A DNA stretch of 64,000 bases from an uncultured Chloroflexales bacterium. GTDB taxonomy: Bacteria; Chloroflexota; Chloroflexia; Chloroflexales; Chloroflexaceae. This document shows, piece after piece, positions 18,207-26,885 of the stretch. The translations under genes were made by a program, and so were the position numbers. Within the stretch, counting starts at the first letter, position 1. Each line of letters starts with the position of its first letter. The notes under the pieces are model-generated. The model did no database searches and was not told the DNA's origin. It saw only the letters and a program-made list of their open reading frames with translations. Location of the stretch: assembly GCA_937902315.1 (NCBI GenBank), contig CALGUG010000028.1, positions 119,083-183,082 of the forward strand, given 5' to 3'.

Positions 18207-18220
18207 TCAAATCGATTCGA
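18207..18220. promoter_or_regulatory. LacI-type operator O1
   Basis: TCAAATCGATTCGA, a near-perfect palindrome with a central CG (TCnAATCGATTnGA), 22 bp upstream of the LacI-family start codon. The same sequence recurs 132 bp further upstream. Confidence 0.7.
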
Positions 18221-18783
18221 GTAACAGTACAAACAGATTATGCCAGTGTATCTAAAGCATAACGGCGCAACCTGTTTGGAAGAGCATCTCAAACGAAAGC
18301 GCTGGCCAAAATGATATAGTATGTAGAGCAAGTAGGGATCTAATCGATTCGAATATAGTATAGCATGTCTTTGTTGTCAAGTATCAGTTCGTGGTTTTCT
18401 CACTATAAAAATAAGAGAATCAAGGAATATTTGTTGGTACAGCCTTATATCGCTCTCAAATACGACTAAATAGAAGCTGAAAAAAGCCAAATACAATTGT
18501 GCCTTTTTTCACACAAACAGCATAAAAATCTAGCTCAAATAGTTAAAAAGTGTATCAGATGAGCTTTTTTGTAAAAATTTGTACTTGAAAGCGTTCTATG
18601 CTCCAGAAGTGAAGAGATCTCCACATTATCAATCGCCTACATCAAAGCCACTAACACCACGTTAGGCTCTCACTGTACAAATTTCCTTTCACACCCACTT
18701 AGTCTGAGGCGCGTGCTATCAAAGAGTACGTGCTTAATCGAAAAGGGTACTGTGTTTATTCGATCAGCGCGAAAGGAAGAGCA
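18221..18783. other. AT-rich divergent control region between LacI gene and immunity-like gene
   Basis: The stretch holds the second operator (18339-18352), AT-rich hexamers resembling -10 boxes (TATAGT at 18315-18320 and 18355-18360) and a cre-like TTGAAAGCGTTCTAT at about 18583-18597 with one mismatch to the catabolite-control consensus. No dispersed repeat, RNA gene or ORF of interest was seen. Confidence 0.4.
18339..18352. promoter_or_regulatory. LacI-type operator O2
   Basis: TCTAATCGATTCGA, same consensus as O1 and same orientation. Two spaced sites would allow looping by a tetramer or control of alternative start sites. Confidence 0.7.
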
Positions 18784-19299
18784 ATGATTTTGCCCAAACA
18801 GCGAGATCCGCGTTTTATCACCATTCGACGCGGCGGCACCCTCACCGACCACGATCACCATCTGCTGGCCCTCTGGGCGGCCACCTGCGCCGAACACGTT
18901 CTGCACTATTTCGAAGCAGCTCAGCCCGACGATCTACGCCCCCGCCGCGCCATAGAACTGGTGCGCGCTTGGACACGCGGCGAAGTCAGTATGACAGTCT
19001 CGCGCACAGCCGCCGGGCATGCCAATGCGGCCGCCCGCCCTTTGAGCGGCGCCCCCCGTTTCGCCGCCTATGCTGCAGCCCAAGCGGCGGCGGTCGCCCA
19101 TGTAGCCGCCCACGAGTTAGGCGCAGCGGCCTATGCCATCAAAGCGGTACGCGCGGCGGCAGCCAAAGCCGAAGCCGAGCAGACGGGCCGACGCGAATGC
19201 CAATGGCAGCGCGAACAGCTGCCCGAGGAGATTCGCGAGCTGGTGCTCGACGATCAACGCCTTCGCAATGAACTCTGCTGGTCGGTCTTTGAGTGTTAA
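18784..19299 (+). CDS. Putative immunity protein (Imm-5-like domain)
   Basis: A 171-residue, alanine-rich, all-helical soluble protein. The sequence (TDHDHHLLALWAATCAEHVL, RPRRAIELVRAWTRGE, AAAVAHVAAHELGAAAYAIKAV) matches the small proteins annotated as putative immunity protein with an Imm-5-like domain, which accompany polymorphic toxins in some genomes and occur alone in many others. The start at 18784 is preferred over an upstream in-frame codon at 18730 because of the AAGGAAGAG site. No toxin gene or secretion module lies next to it, so an immunity role is not supported by context. Confidence 0.65.
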   Translation: MILPKQRDPRFITIRRGGTLTDHDHHLLALWAATCAEHVLHYFEAAQPDDLRPRRAIELVRAWTRGEVSMTVSRTAAGHANAAARPLSGAPRFAAYAAAQAAAVAHVAAHELGAAAYAIKAVRAAAAKAEAEQTGRRECQWQREQLPEEIRELVLDDQRLRNELCWSVFEC

Positions 19300-19380
19300 G
19301 AACACGCCGTTTTTAATTCACCACGCGAGGCACGAAGGCACTGAGTCTTTTATAGGGATTTCTCGTACCCTGAGCCTGTC

Positions 19381-19503
19381 ATACCAAATCCGTTTAAAGA
19401 CGTGCATGCTCTTCGCTCAGCAAAACGAAAAGCCGGGAAAAGGAAAGAGACACGTTCCGCTCTGCCGAAGGCCAAAGAGAACCTAATCAACCGGATTTGG
19501 TAT
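19381..19503. mobile_element. MITE family 2, copy a (no hairpin)
   Basis: ATACCAAATCCGTTT at the left and AACCGGATTTGGTAT at the right are inverted repeats bounding 123 bp of non-coding DNA. The element interrupts a CCTGAGCCTGTC/AAAGGGTACGG repeat, showing it as an insertion. A TA at each end fits TA-targeting transposition of the IS630/Tc1 type, which is an inference. Confidence 0.7.
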
Positions 19504-19735
19504 CAAAGGGTACGGCTTCTTTCTCCCTTCTCCGGCTTGCGGGAGATGGGCCGGGGAGAAGGGCTGGGGATGAGGGCCTGACTCCCTTCGCCCGCTTTGC
19601 GGGAGAAGGGCCGGGGATGAGGGTGGCTAGCCCTGTTTAGTAGCCGGAGGCGGACGCGGTTGGGATCGAATTGGAGCTAGCAACCTCTACGCCTGAGCGA
19701 TAACGAAGACGAAGCGTAGGTGACCGCGCTAGAGA
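19504..19735. repeat. REP palindromes and TAGCC repeat copy 6
   Basis: Two CCCTTCTCCCGC-type palindromes (about 19525-19625) are followed by copy 6 of the TAGCC element (forward, core 19641-19658, similarity to about 19720). With the preceding MITE and a CACCACGCGAGGCAC repeat at 19320-19340 they fill the gap before the peptidase gene. Confidence 0.7.
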
Positions 19736-19987
19736 AAATGGGTGGCATGAGTTGGCACTTGAGTGAAACATTTCTTCTAGCACTTCGTATAGCATGCAGA
19801 TAGATTGATAGCTAGCGTTTTGAGCGTTACCAAGCGCAATAAAGCCTCAATCTATTATAAAACCCTAATCTCTTGAGCTCGACAGTCGTTTTAAAAAAGC
19901 GCATTTCTTTGGCAAGATGCGTATGGTATGCTGAATTGGGTCGTTAACAGACAAGACGTCGTTTCTCTATCCAGATCGAGGAGGACC

Positions 19988-22195
19988 ATGCTTCGTTATC
20001 TCGTCATCACTCTGCTACTTGTGAGCTCTATCGCGCTCTCAGGATGCGCTGAAATCATCGAAGTCCTTTTAGAGGAAGAAGACTCTCCTGCCGTTGTCGA
20101 AGTACGCCCAACAATGACGCCTCGTGCCCGAGCCACCCCAAGCATCACTCCTAGCGAAGTGATCGATGATGGTGATGACGAAGGCGGATCCTGGCTGGTT
20201 ATGATCTATAGCGACGCCGACGACGAAGTGCTCGAATACGATATGTTCACCGACCTCAACGAGGCCGAGCTGGTCGGCTCGTCGGAAAACGTCACGATCG
20301 TAGCCCAGATGGATCGTTACGATGGCGGTTTCGATGGCGACGGCGATTGGACAACAACTAAGCGCTTTTTGATCGAATACGACGAGGATCTCGATCACAT
20401 CAATTCGACCGAGATCGAAGATTTGGGCGAATTGAATATGGCCGACGGCCAAACCTTGATCGACTTCGCAACCTGGGCGATCGAGAACTATCCCGCCGAC
20501 CGTTACGCCATTATCCTCTCTGACCACGGTATGGGTTGGCCGGGCGGCTGGACCGATCCGGAACCGCCTGAAGCTGGCCCCGATGGCTTAGACCTTACCT
20601 CGAACGGCGACATATTGCTGTTAAATGAGATGAGCGAGGCCTTTGGCACGATCGTTGAGGAGACCGGAATCGGCAAGCTCGACCTGATCGGTTTCGATGC
20701 CTGTCTGATGGGCCATGTCGAAGTGGCCGCCGCACTCGCGCCCCACGCTCGCTATATGGTCGCCTCGCAAGAGGTCGAGCCGGCGCTCGGTTGGGCCTAT
20801 GCCAGCTTTTTACAGGCTCTGAGCGATAATCCAAGCATGAACGGCGCAGAGCTAGCCCAAACCATCGTCGACACCTATATCGACAAAGATAGCCGCATTA
20901 TCAACGAGGATGCGCGCGCCAAGTTTATCGAAGAGTACTATAACGGCGAACCCTCGGTCGCTCAGCTGATCGCCGACTTCAGCGGCGACATCACTCTCAG
21001 CGCCTACGATCTGAGCGAGGTGCCGAACCTGTTGAGCAAGCTAGAGAACTTTGCGTACGCCATTCACGCCATCGATCAGAGCTTGGTCGCCAAGGCACGC
21101 ACCTATAGCCAAAGCTTCGAAGATGTGTTTGGTGAAGCACCTTCCTATATCGACTTGGGTCACTTCGCCAACCTGATCGCCGAACTGAGCGAAGACAACG
21201 ATGTGATCGATAGCGTACACGAGCTGAACAGCGCGATCGCAGCGCTGGTGCTGGCCGAACGCCATGGCGATGAGCGGCCGGGTGCCACTGGCGTTTCGAT
21301 CTTCTTCCCCGATTCGACCCTCTACGACTCGAGCGTAGGCGGCGGCGAAGTCTACGAATTGGTCGCCGATACATTTAACAGCGCCTCTCGCTGGAACGAC
21401 TATCTCAGCGCCCACTACTACGGCACCGAAATGGGCGAAGCGCCCGGTGCAGGTCAAGAGATCTCGGCTCCAGGTGCTTCTGATATCGAAATCAGCGATA
21501 TCCGCTTGGGCGCCGATGAGATCAATGTAGCCGACACCACCACCCTCAGCGCCGAAGTCTACGGCAGCAATCTGGGCTTTATCTACACCTTCACCGGCTA
21601 CTACAATCCCGAAGACGACACCATTTTGATCGCCGATATGGACTATATCGACGCGGGGGCTTCGCGTCAGTCGGGCGGCATCAACTATCCCGATTGGGGC
21701 GATAGCGATGTGGTCGAGATCGAATACGAGTGGGAGCCGGTGCTCTATGGCATCAACGACGGCAACGGCGTGCACTTCGCGCTGCTGATGCCAGAAGACT
21801 ACGGCAAAGACAACGAGGCCGCGACCTATAAAACTAAGGTGATGTACCACTTCGCAACCGGCGGCACGCGCTATGCTGAACTCTTCTTCAAAGAGGGCTA
21901 TCTGATTAAAGCGGTGAGCTACACCGGCGCAAATGGTTCAGGCTCGCCACGCGCCTTCAAGCCCCGCAGCGGCGACTCGTTCACCTTGTTGCACGATGTC
22001 ATCCTCGTCCATAGCGACAGCGACGACCCGGTCGAATATACAACCGAAGAGGGCGAGACGATTATGATCGGCGACGAAGAGCTCTATATCGAAGAGTTCA
22101 CCGCGCCCGCAGGCGACTATGTGATCGGCCTGCAAGCGACCGACCTTGACGAGAACCTCTACGAAACCTACACTATTATTACGGTCAACGAATAA
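19988..22195 (+). CDS. Clostripain-family (C11) cysteine peptidase lipoprotein
   Basis: A 735-residue exported protein. The N-terminus is a lipoprotein signal (LVSSIALSGC), then a Thr/Pro-rich linker and a C11 peptidase domain (about 60-480) with the catalytic His near residue 180 in SDHGMGW and Cys near 239 in FDACLMG. Clan CD enzymes of this type cleave after basic residues. The C-terminal 250 residues (SDIEISDIRLGADEI onward) form an unassigned, acidic beta-rich region. The ATG at 19988 with GAGGA upstream is chosen over an in-frame start at 19928, since only the later one begins directly with the signal peptide. A terminator follows. Confidence 0.88.
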   Translation: MLRYLVITLLLVSSIALSGCAEIIEVLLEEEDSPAVVEVRPTMTPRARATPSITPSEVIDDGDDEGGSWLVMIYSDADDEVLEYDMFTDLNEAELVGSSENVTIVAQMDRYDGGFDGDGDWTTTKRFLIEYDEDLDHINSTEIEDLGELNMADGQTLIDFATWAIENYPADRYAIILSDHGMGWPGGWTDPEPPEAGPDGLDLTSNGDILLLNEMSEAFGTIVEETGIGKLDLIGFDACLMGHVEVAAALAPHARYMVASQEVEPALGWAYASFLQALSDNPSMNGAELAQTIVDTYIDKDSRIINEDARAKFIEEYYNGEPSVAQLIADFSGDITLSAYDLSEVPNLLSKLENFAYAIHAIDQSLVAKARTYSQSFEDVFGEAPSYIDLGHFANLIAELSEDNDVIDSVHELNSAIAALVLAERHGDERPGATGVSIFFPDSTLYDSSVGGGEVYELVADTFNSASRWNDYLSAHYYGTEMGEAPGAGQEISAPGASDIEISDIRLGADEINVADTTTLSAEVYGSNLGFIYTFTGYYNPEDDTILIADMDYIDAGASRQSGGINYPDWGDSDVVEIEYEWEPVLYGINDGNGVHFALLMPEDYGKDNEAATYKTKVMYHFATGGTRYAELFFKEGYLIKAVSYTGANGSGSPRAFKPRSGDSFTLLHDVILVHSDSDDPVEYTTEEGETIMIGDEELYIEEFTAPAGDYVIGLQATDLDENLYETYTIITVNE

Positions 22196-22223
22196 ACGCT
22201 GATCTTGTAGCTTAAAAAACGGC

Positions 22224-22270
22224 AGTGGCAGCATGCTTCTTTACCAAGGAACCATGCTGCCACTTTCTTT
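22224..22270 (+). terminator. Intrinsic terminator after the C11 peptidase
   Basis: AGTGGCAGCATG pairs with CATGCTGCCACT (12 bp) around a 17-nt loop, followed by TTCTTT. Confidence 0.85.
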
Positions 22271-22285
22271 ATGTTCGATCCAACA

Positions 22286-22400
22286 TCCGGCTCATCATAC
22301 CCGCTCCGTTCGATCTGTTCAGCCCTTTGGCGGCAAGTCCTCTTCCCCAAAAAGGCTTCTAGCGCGTCCGCCTACGGCTATCAACAGCCCATCCGCAACA
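22286..22400. repeat. TAGCC repeat copy 7
   Basis: Reverse-orientation copy with core 22363-22380. The preceding GATCTGTTCAGCCCTTTGGC block matches the distal part of other copies. Confidence 0.75.
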
Positions 22401-22481
22401 AAGGGCTGCTAGCTGCGCCCCGAAGCCGCCCCCAAAACACCAACACAAACGGATTGGATATGAAGCCATCAGAAAGGAACG

Positions 22482-22817
22482 ATGATGATTACAACTATGA
22501 ATCGAATCTTTGTTAAACCCGAATATCGAGACCAATTTGAAGAGACGTTTCGCAAGCGAGCAGGCTTGGTCGACAAGATGCCGGGCTTTATGGGCAACCA
22601 AGTCTTGCGACCAACCAGCGAAGGCGACCCCTATATCGTCTTAACCCACTGGGCCTCGCGCCAAGATTTCGAAAACTGGACCAGCTCCGATGCCTTTAAG
22701 CAGGGTCACGCTCGTTCGAGTAGCCTGCCGCGCGAAGCTTTTAGTGGGCCGAGCAAAGTCGAGATCCACGAAGTTATTATCGACAGCAAGCCCGAGTCGC
22801 GCGACAAATCCTCCTAA
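22482..22817 (+). CDS. Antibiotic biosynthesis monooxygenase (ABM) domain protein
   Basis: A 111-residue single-domain protein of the dimeric alpha-beta barrel fold. NRIFVKPEYRDQFEETFRKR, MPGFMGNQVLRP and YIVLTHWASRQDFENWTSSDAF follow the ABM pattern shared by quinone-forming monooxygenases and IsdG/HmoA heme-degrading enzymes. The Asn in MNRI and Trp in NWTSS are at positions used by heme-degrading members, so HmoA-like heme or stress function is possible. The start is at ATG 22482 or 22485, both placed behind AAAGGA. It precedes the OleD-like gene by 361 bp, so co-transcription is uncertain. Confidence 0.82.
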   Translation: MMITTMNRIFVKPEYRDQFEETFRKRAGLVDKMPGFMGNQVLRPTSEGDPYIVLTHWASRQDFENWTSSDAFKQGHARSSSLPREAFSGPSKVEIHEVIIDSKPESRDKSS

Positions 22818-22835
22818 ACACACGGCTAGGCCGCA

Positions 22836-22970
22836 TAGCAAATCCATTGCAAGGTGAGAAAACAAGATACCGAGGGGGTGTTATATGAGATCTCGCGTTG
22901 TCGCGCGAAATCTCATATAACGAACAGAGTCGAGCGTCACTCTGCTATCAAGCCGTGCCTTTTTTAGGCC
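22836..22970. repeat. Degenerate MITE family 2 remnant with hairpin C
   Basis: TAGCAAATCC at the left and an ACTCTGC block at about 22940 resemble MITE family 2, but the right end is lost. The hairpin module (22880-22921) is intact apart from one mismatch. Confidence 0.5.
22880..22921. repeat. Long hairpin of the covarying family (C)
   Basis: 18-bp stem with one mismatch, left arm GTTATATGAGATCTCGCG, loop TTGTCG. Confidence 0.8.
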
Positions 22971-23178
22971 ATATGGCCCGCTTGACTATTGGCGGTATGA
23001 TTGCAAAAATCTTCTCTGGAAGCAAGCATTTTTGACAAAAAGCGTTGAAACTACGTTTATAAGTAATACTACAAGAACAAGTAATTAATAGATCTAGAAC
23101 TTCATTTGATGCTTTTTTAACCATTGTAGGTCCGAAAAACGTATAATAGGACGGGATTTGTTTTTGAGGATGGCTTTA

Positions 23179-24156
23179 ATGCGAGTTTTGGTTACAGGTG
23201 CAACTGGTTTTGTAGGCATGCACTCCGTCAAGGCGCTTTTGCAAACGGGCTACACGGTGCGTGCGTTGGGGCGCAACCCCGAACGCTGTCGTGAGTTAGC
23301 TGCGCTCGGCGCTGAAGTTGTTCAAGCCGATCTACGCGAGCATCAAGCGGTGCAAAAGGCATGTCAAGATTGCGAAGCAGTCTTGCATATCGGGGCGCTC
23401 TCGGCACCATGGGGCAAACGCAGCGACTTTATGGCGATCAATCTGCACGCCACGGCTAATCTGATCGCCGCCTGCCAGCGCTACGGGGTACGACGGCTGG
23501 TCTATGTCTCGTCGCCGACCGTCACCTTCGAAGGCAAGGATGTGCTGCTGCAAAACGAGGCGGCGCCTTTCGCCAAGCGCTTCACTTCGATCTATTCCGA
23601 AACAAAAAAACTAGGCGAAGATCTAGTTAATCAAGCCCACGCCCAAGGGCTTGAAACTGTTATTTTGCGTCCCAAAGCCATCTTTGGCCCGGGCGACACC
23701 TCGCTTTTACCTCGCATCATTGCTGCCGCCCAAGCCAAACGCCTGCCGCAGATCGGCGATGGCACAAACCGCGTCGATCTGACCTATGTCGGCAATGTGG
23801 TGCATAGCCTCGAACTCGCCCTCACCAGTTCCAAAGCGGTGGGTGGCACCTATTTCATCACCAACAACGAGCATCCCGAACTCTGGTTGATCATTCGCGA
23901 TGTGCTGCAGCGTCTTGGGCTTTCGAGCAAGCTGCGCCCGGTGCCGATTACGCTCGCCAGCACCGCCGCCGGACTGATGGAGCTAGCGGCGCTCGTGCAT
24001 GGGCGCGAACCGCTCTTGACTCGCTACACCGTTTCGATCTTGGGGCGAACCCAGACCTACGATATCAGCGCGGCTCAGCGAGATCTCGGCTATCAGCCCC
24101 AGATCTCGTTAGATCGCGCTATCGAGCTAACCCTCAATACCCTTCAACGGAAATAG
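23179..24156 (+). CDS. NAD(P)-dependent reductase of the 3-beta-HSD/OleD type
   Basis: A 325-residue extended short-chain dehydrogenase. The Rossmann motif is VTGATGFVG at the N-terminus, and the catalytic pair sits in YSETK (Tyr-x-x-x-Lys) with SSPTVTFEG supplying the serine. The blocks VILRPKAIFGPGDTSLLPRI, GDGTNRVDLTYVGNVV and YFITNNEH closely follow OleD, the 2-alkyl-3-oxoalkanoate reductase of long-chain olefin synthesis, as well as other 3-beta-HSD relatives. The start ATG 23179 has GAGG 9 nt upstream; two in-frame earlier starts lack such spacing. TATAAT occurs at 23142-23147. The MBL-fold gene follows after 6 bp, so the two form an operon. Confidence 0.82.
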   Translation: MRVLVTGATGFVGMHSVKALLQTGYTVRALGRNPERCRELAALGAEVVQADLREHQAVQKACQDCEAVLHIGALSAPWGKRSDFMAINLHATANLIAACQRYGVRRLVYVSSPTVTFEGKDVLLQNEAAPFAKRFTSIYSETKKLGEDLVNQAHAQGLETVILRPKAIFGPGDTSLLPRIIAAAQAKRLPQIGDGTNRVDLTYVGNVVHSLELALTSSKAVGGTYFITNNEHPELWLIIRDVLQRLGLSSKLRPVPITLASTAAGLMELAALVHGREPLLTRYTVSILGRTQTYDISAAQRDLGYQPQISLDRAIELTLNTLQRK

Positions 24157-24162
24157 ACAACT

Positions 24163-25047
24163 ATGCCACACCAAGCTCACAATTCCTCAACCATTCCACT
24201 CGTCGATTGCTTTGTGTTGGATACCGGTTACTGTCTCGCCTCCGAACGCATGATGTTGAAAGGAGGCCGTTCAGAACAGGTTGACTGCCACGCGATCGTG
24301 GCGCTGATCCGCCATCCCGAGCAGGGTTGGATCTTGTGGGACACAGGCTATGCCCCCCGCATTCTTGAAGCTACACGCCTGCCCCCTTGGCGCCTACAGC
24401 GGATGGCAACACCCTTACGGCTCGACCAAGCACGCTCTGTGCTTGAGCAGCTCAGCGACTACGGCCTCAGTGCCAGCGATATTCGTTATGTGATTCTGTC
24501 ACACTTCCACGCCGACCACATCGCTGGACTGCGAGACTTCCCCGCTGCTGAGCTGATTGCGAGCGCCGAAGCCTATGCCGATGTTATGCCGCGCAAAGGC
24601 ATGAATGCGATGATGCGCGGCTTCATTCCTTCCTTAATGCCCGAAGACTTTCGCGAACGCGCCCGCCTGCTGCCCCCCTTCCACGGGCCAGAGATCGCCC
24701 CCCTTGGCCCAAGCCTCGATCTGTTCAACGATGGAAGTATGCGGCTGGTGCAATTGCCAGGCCACGCCAAAGGCCAGATCGGCCTGTTGGTCAACAGTAA
24801 GCAAGGCGAACTATTCTTTTGTGCCGATGGCGCTTGGATGCGTGAGGCGATTCGCCGCCAAGCGCCGCCCGCGCAGTTGGCCTCGCTGATCGTCGATGAC
24901 CCCAAAGAGGTCGCGCTCACTATCTCGCGTTTGCACCAATTTAGCTTGTTGCATCCCGATGTTGTGCTCATTCCTAGCCATTGTCCTGAAGCATTTGCCG
25001 AGTGGGTACAGAAACCTCAAGAGACACAGCAGGATTCTCTAAGCTAA
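24163..25047 (+). CDS. Metallo-beta-lactamase-fold hydrolase (AHL-lactonase-like)
   Basis: A 294-residue MBL-fold enzyme. The metal site HxHxDH is present at about residues 114-119 (HFHADH), with a further His in LPGHAKGQIG, an Asp in FCADGAW and a C-terminal His in PSHCPE. The N-terminal GWILWDTGY block is typical of the N-acyl-homoserine-lactone lactonase subgroup, which opens lactone rings. It is cytoplasmic. Translationally close to the OleD-like reductase (6 bp), it may hydrolyse an acyl ester or lactone made in the same pathway; that link is inference. A strong hairpin lies 42 nt after the stop. Confidence 0.85.
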   Translation: MPHQAHNSSTIPLVDCFVLDTGYCLASERMMLKGGRSEQVDCHAIVALIRHPEQGWILWDTGYAPRILEATRLPPWRLQRMATPLRLDQARSVLEQLSDYGLSASDIRYVILSHFHADHIAGLRDFPAAELIASAEAYADVMPRKGMNAMMRGFIPSLMPEDFRERARLLPPFHGPEIAPLGPSLDLFNDGSMRLVQLPGHAKGQIGLLVNSKQGELFFCADGAWMREAIRRQAPPAQLASLIVDDPKEVALTISRLHQFSLLHPDVVLIPSHCPEAFAEWVQKPQETQQDSLS

Positions 25048-25088
25048 ACAAAAAACTTTGCCGAATGCGTTTAGTTGACAATACTACC

Positions 25089-25114
25089 AGCTTCAGGCCT
25101 GCGGGCCTGAAGCT
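25089..25114. terminator. Perfect hairpin after the MBL-fold gene
   Basis: AGCTTCAGGCC, loop TGCG, complementary arm: an 11-bp perfect stem without a T-run, 42 nt after the stop codon. It may be a terminator-like or REP-type element. Confidence 0.55.
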
Positions 25115-25126
25115 AATAAGGTTTCA

Positions 25127-25254
25127 TAGCAAATCCGATGAGCTTATGTCTTTTTGGCCTTCGGCAGAGCGGAATTTAAGCATGTTGTCAGCCCTTTCCC
25201 TAACGTTTCGTTTTTACACCTAGCGAAGAGTGTAAGTCCTTAAGCGGATTTGGT
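25127..25254. mobile_element. MITE family 2, copy e (reverse orientation)
   Basis: TAGCAAATCCG at the left and CGGATTTGGTAGC at the right frame 128 bp that include GGCCTTCGGCAGAGCGGAA, the reverse complement of the block seen in copies a and b. Confidence 0.6.
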
Positions 25255-25391
25255 AGCACTCGCTGTTTGGGCTTCAGCTGAGCGGAACCTCAATGCAGAG
25301 AACTTCGTACTGTCGTGTCTTACCTCACTTTTCAATGTCAATCGATCTGCTTGCTGAAAAGCTCAGCCGATCTAGGTCAGAAGCGCTGTTT

Positions 25392-25509
25392 ATACCACAT
25401 TCGTCTAAAGATGTGTACTTGCGCAACGCAGAAAACAAAAAAGGGAAATAGGCAAGTTTTCCTCTGCTAAAGGTCAAAAAACACAAAGAGACCAGCCGAT
25501 TTCACTATC
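25392..25509. repeat. MITE family 2, degenerate copy f
   Basis: ATACCACATTCGTCT and GCCGATTTCACTATC are decayed ends around a recognisable interior. With copy e and the hairpin at 25089 it fills the 620-bp gap before the KAS III-like gene. Confidence 0.5.
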
Positions 25510-25668
25510 ACATGTTTCCTCACAAAAGTGGCTATCAAAATAGTATCTCAAGGAACTAATCAGCACCGATAACGTTCAATCCATATATGGCTTCATAGTG
25601 CTATAGCAAACAGCTAGACCCATACAGATCGTCGCAACGAGCGTTGAGATTCAACATGGAGAAGATAT

Positions 25669-26658
25669 ATGCTTCCTATTCGTATCGCAGGAACGGGATA
25701 CTATTTGCCAGAACGCCGTGTCACAAGCAGCGAACTTGAAGAACAGCTCCAGCTCAGCCCGGGCTGGATCGAGCGGGTTACGGGCGTGCGCGAGCGTCGT
25801 GCTGCCGTGCACGAAACAAGCTCCGAGATGGCTGCAGCCGCCGCCCGCATGGCCTTAGAGAACGCCGGGCTGCAAGCCAGCGATCTCGACGCGATTGTGG
25901 GCGCTTCGGCCATCCCTCAGCAAGCCATCCCTTGTACGGCCGTCTATGTTCAGCGCCACCTCAAGCTAGAAGATAGCGGCTGCGCCTGCTTCGATATCAA
26001 CTCGACCTGTCTCAGCTTTTATAACGCTTTGCATAGCATAGCCCATATGGTGGAGGCAGGTGTCTATAACACGGTGCTGATCTTTAGCAGCGAGATCAAC
26101 CGTTTCGGTTTAAACCCTAACGAGCCAGAAAGCGCCGTACTGTTTGGCGACGCTGCCGCCGCAGTCGTCATCACTCGTAGCCAGCCCAACCAAAAGAGCG
26201 CCCTTTTGCACGCCACCATGCGCACCTATAGCAAGGGTGCCGAACTGACGCTCATTCTCGGCGGCGGCTCGCTTCAGCACCCCAACAACCCTAGCACCAG
26301 CCCCGAAATGAATATGTTCCATATGGACGGGCCAGGCGTCTTTCGCATGGCCATCAAAAAACTCGGGCCATTTCTCGACGAGTTTTTCGAAGCAATCCCT
26401 TGGCAGCGCTCTGAAGTAGACGCCCTCGTACCCCACCAAGCGAGCGGTTTTGGGGTAAAGCAGCTCTATTCACGCTTCGGCTTCACACGCGAACAGGTGA
26501 TCATCAACCTGCCCGAGCGCGGTAACTGTATCGCCGCCTCAACCCCGCTCGCGCTGGCCGAAGCAGTTCAACAAGGCCGGATCAAACGCAACGACCGCGT
26601 GTTGCTGCTCGGCACAGGTGCTGGACTTTCGCTCAGCGCGATCGCCCTGATCTACTAA
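25669..26658 (+). CDS. 3-oxoacyl-ACP synthase III-like condensing enzyme (FabH/OleA superfamily)
   Basis: A 329-residue thiolase-fold ketosynthase. The catalytic triad is intact: Cys about 114 (INSTCLSF), His about 256 (VPHQAS) and Asn about 286 (RGNCIAAS), nearly matching FabH numbering. It starts with the usual IAGTGYYLPERRVTSSEL and GWIERVTGVRERR. FabH-type enzymes condense acyl-CoA with malonyl-ACP; OleA-type relatives join two acyl chains head to head. Sequence alone favours the FabH group, but the location beside an OleD-like reductase and away from fatty acid synthesis genes suggests a specialised role. GGAGAAG precedes the ATG. Confidence 0.87.
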   Translation: MLPIRIAGTGYYLPERRVTSSELEEQLQLSPGWIERVTGVRERRAAVHETSSEMAAAAARMALENAGLQASDLDAIVGASAIPQQAIPCTAVYVQRHLKLEDSGCACFDINSTCLSFYNALHSIAHMVEAGVYNTVLIFSSEINRFGLNPNEPESAVLFGDAAAAVVITRSQPNQKSALLHATMRTYSKGAELTLILGGGSLQHPNNPSTSPEMNMFHMDGPGVFRMAIKKLGPFLDEFFEAIPWQRSEVDALVPHQASGFGVKQLYSRFGFTREQVIINLPERGNCIAASTPLALAEAVQQGRIKRNDRVLLLGTGAGLSLSAIALIY

Positions 26659-26665
26659 AGCCACT

Positions 26666-26708
26666 GTTGTGTGCGACTCGCTGCTCCTTGCTCGCCCTCG
26701 CACACAAC
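26666..26708 (+). terminator. Hairpin after the KAS III-like gene
   Basis: GTTGTGTGCGA pairs perfectly with TCGCACACAAC (11 bp) around a 21-nt loop, beginning 7 nt after the stop. There is no T-run, so terminator function is possible but not certain. Confidence 0.5.
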
Positions 26709-26858
26709 CCACACTTCAAACCGGCATCGACCACAGCCTGCCAACTCGATAAAGTATTGCAAAAAAATGTGATCCTCACACTAGGCGATGAGATTTTAAA
26801 CTGATAGAATTGATTGCACGCTTCTCGATACCGTTTTTTATTACTGTTCTGTATTACT

Positions 26859-26869
26859 TAACTAAGTTA
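26859..26869. promoter_or_regulatory. Putative TetR operator in front of the tetR-like gene
   Basis: TAACTAAGTTA, a palindrome of 5-bp arms around a central A, 16 bp upstream of the regulator's start codon. Ten of its bases recur in front of the P450 gene. Confidence 0.65.
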
Positions 26870-26885
26870 GATTTTAGGACACGCA

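Noticed and set aside
18730..18783. Upstream start for the immunity-like gene
   Set aside because: The extra 18 residues have no ribosome site, whereas the ATG at 18784 has AAGGAAGAG.
22271..22516. Short frames with peptides such as SASAYGYQ in many gaps
   Set aside because: They are translations of the TAGCC repeat core (reverse strand), not genes; the same peptide appears wherever the repeat occurs.
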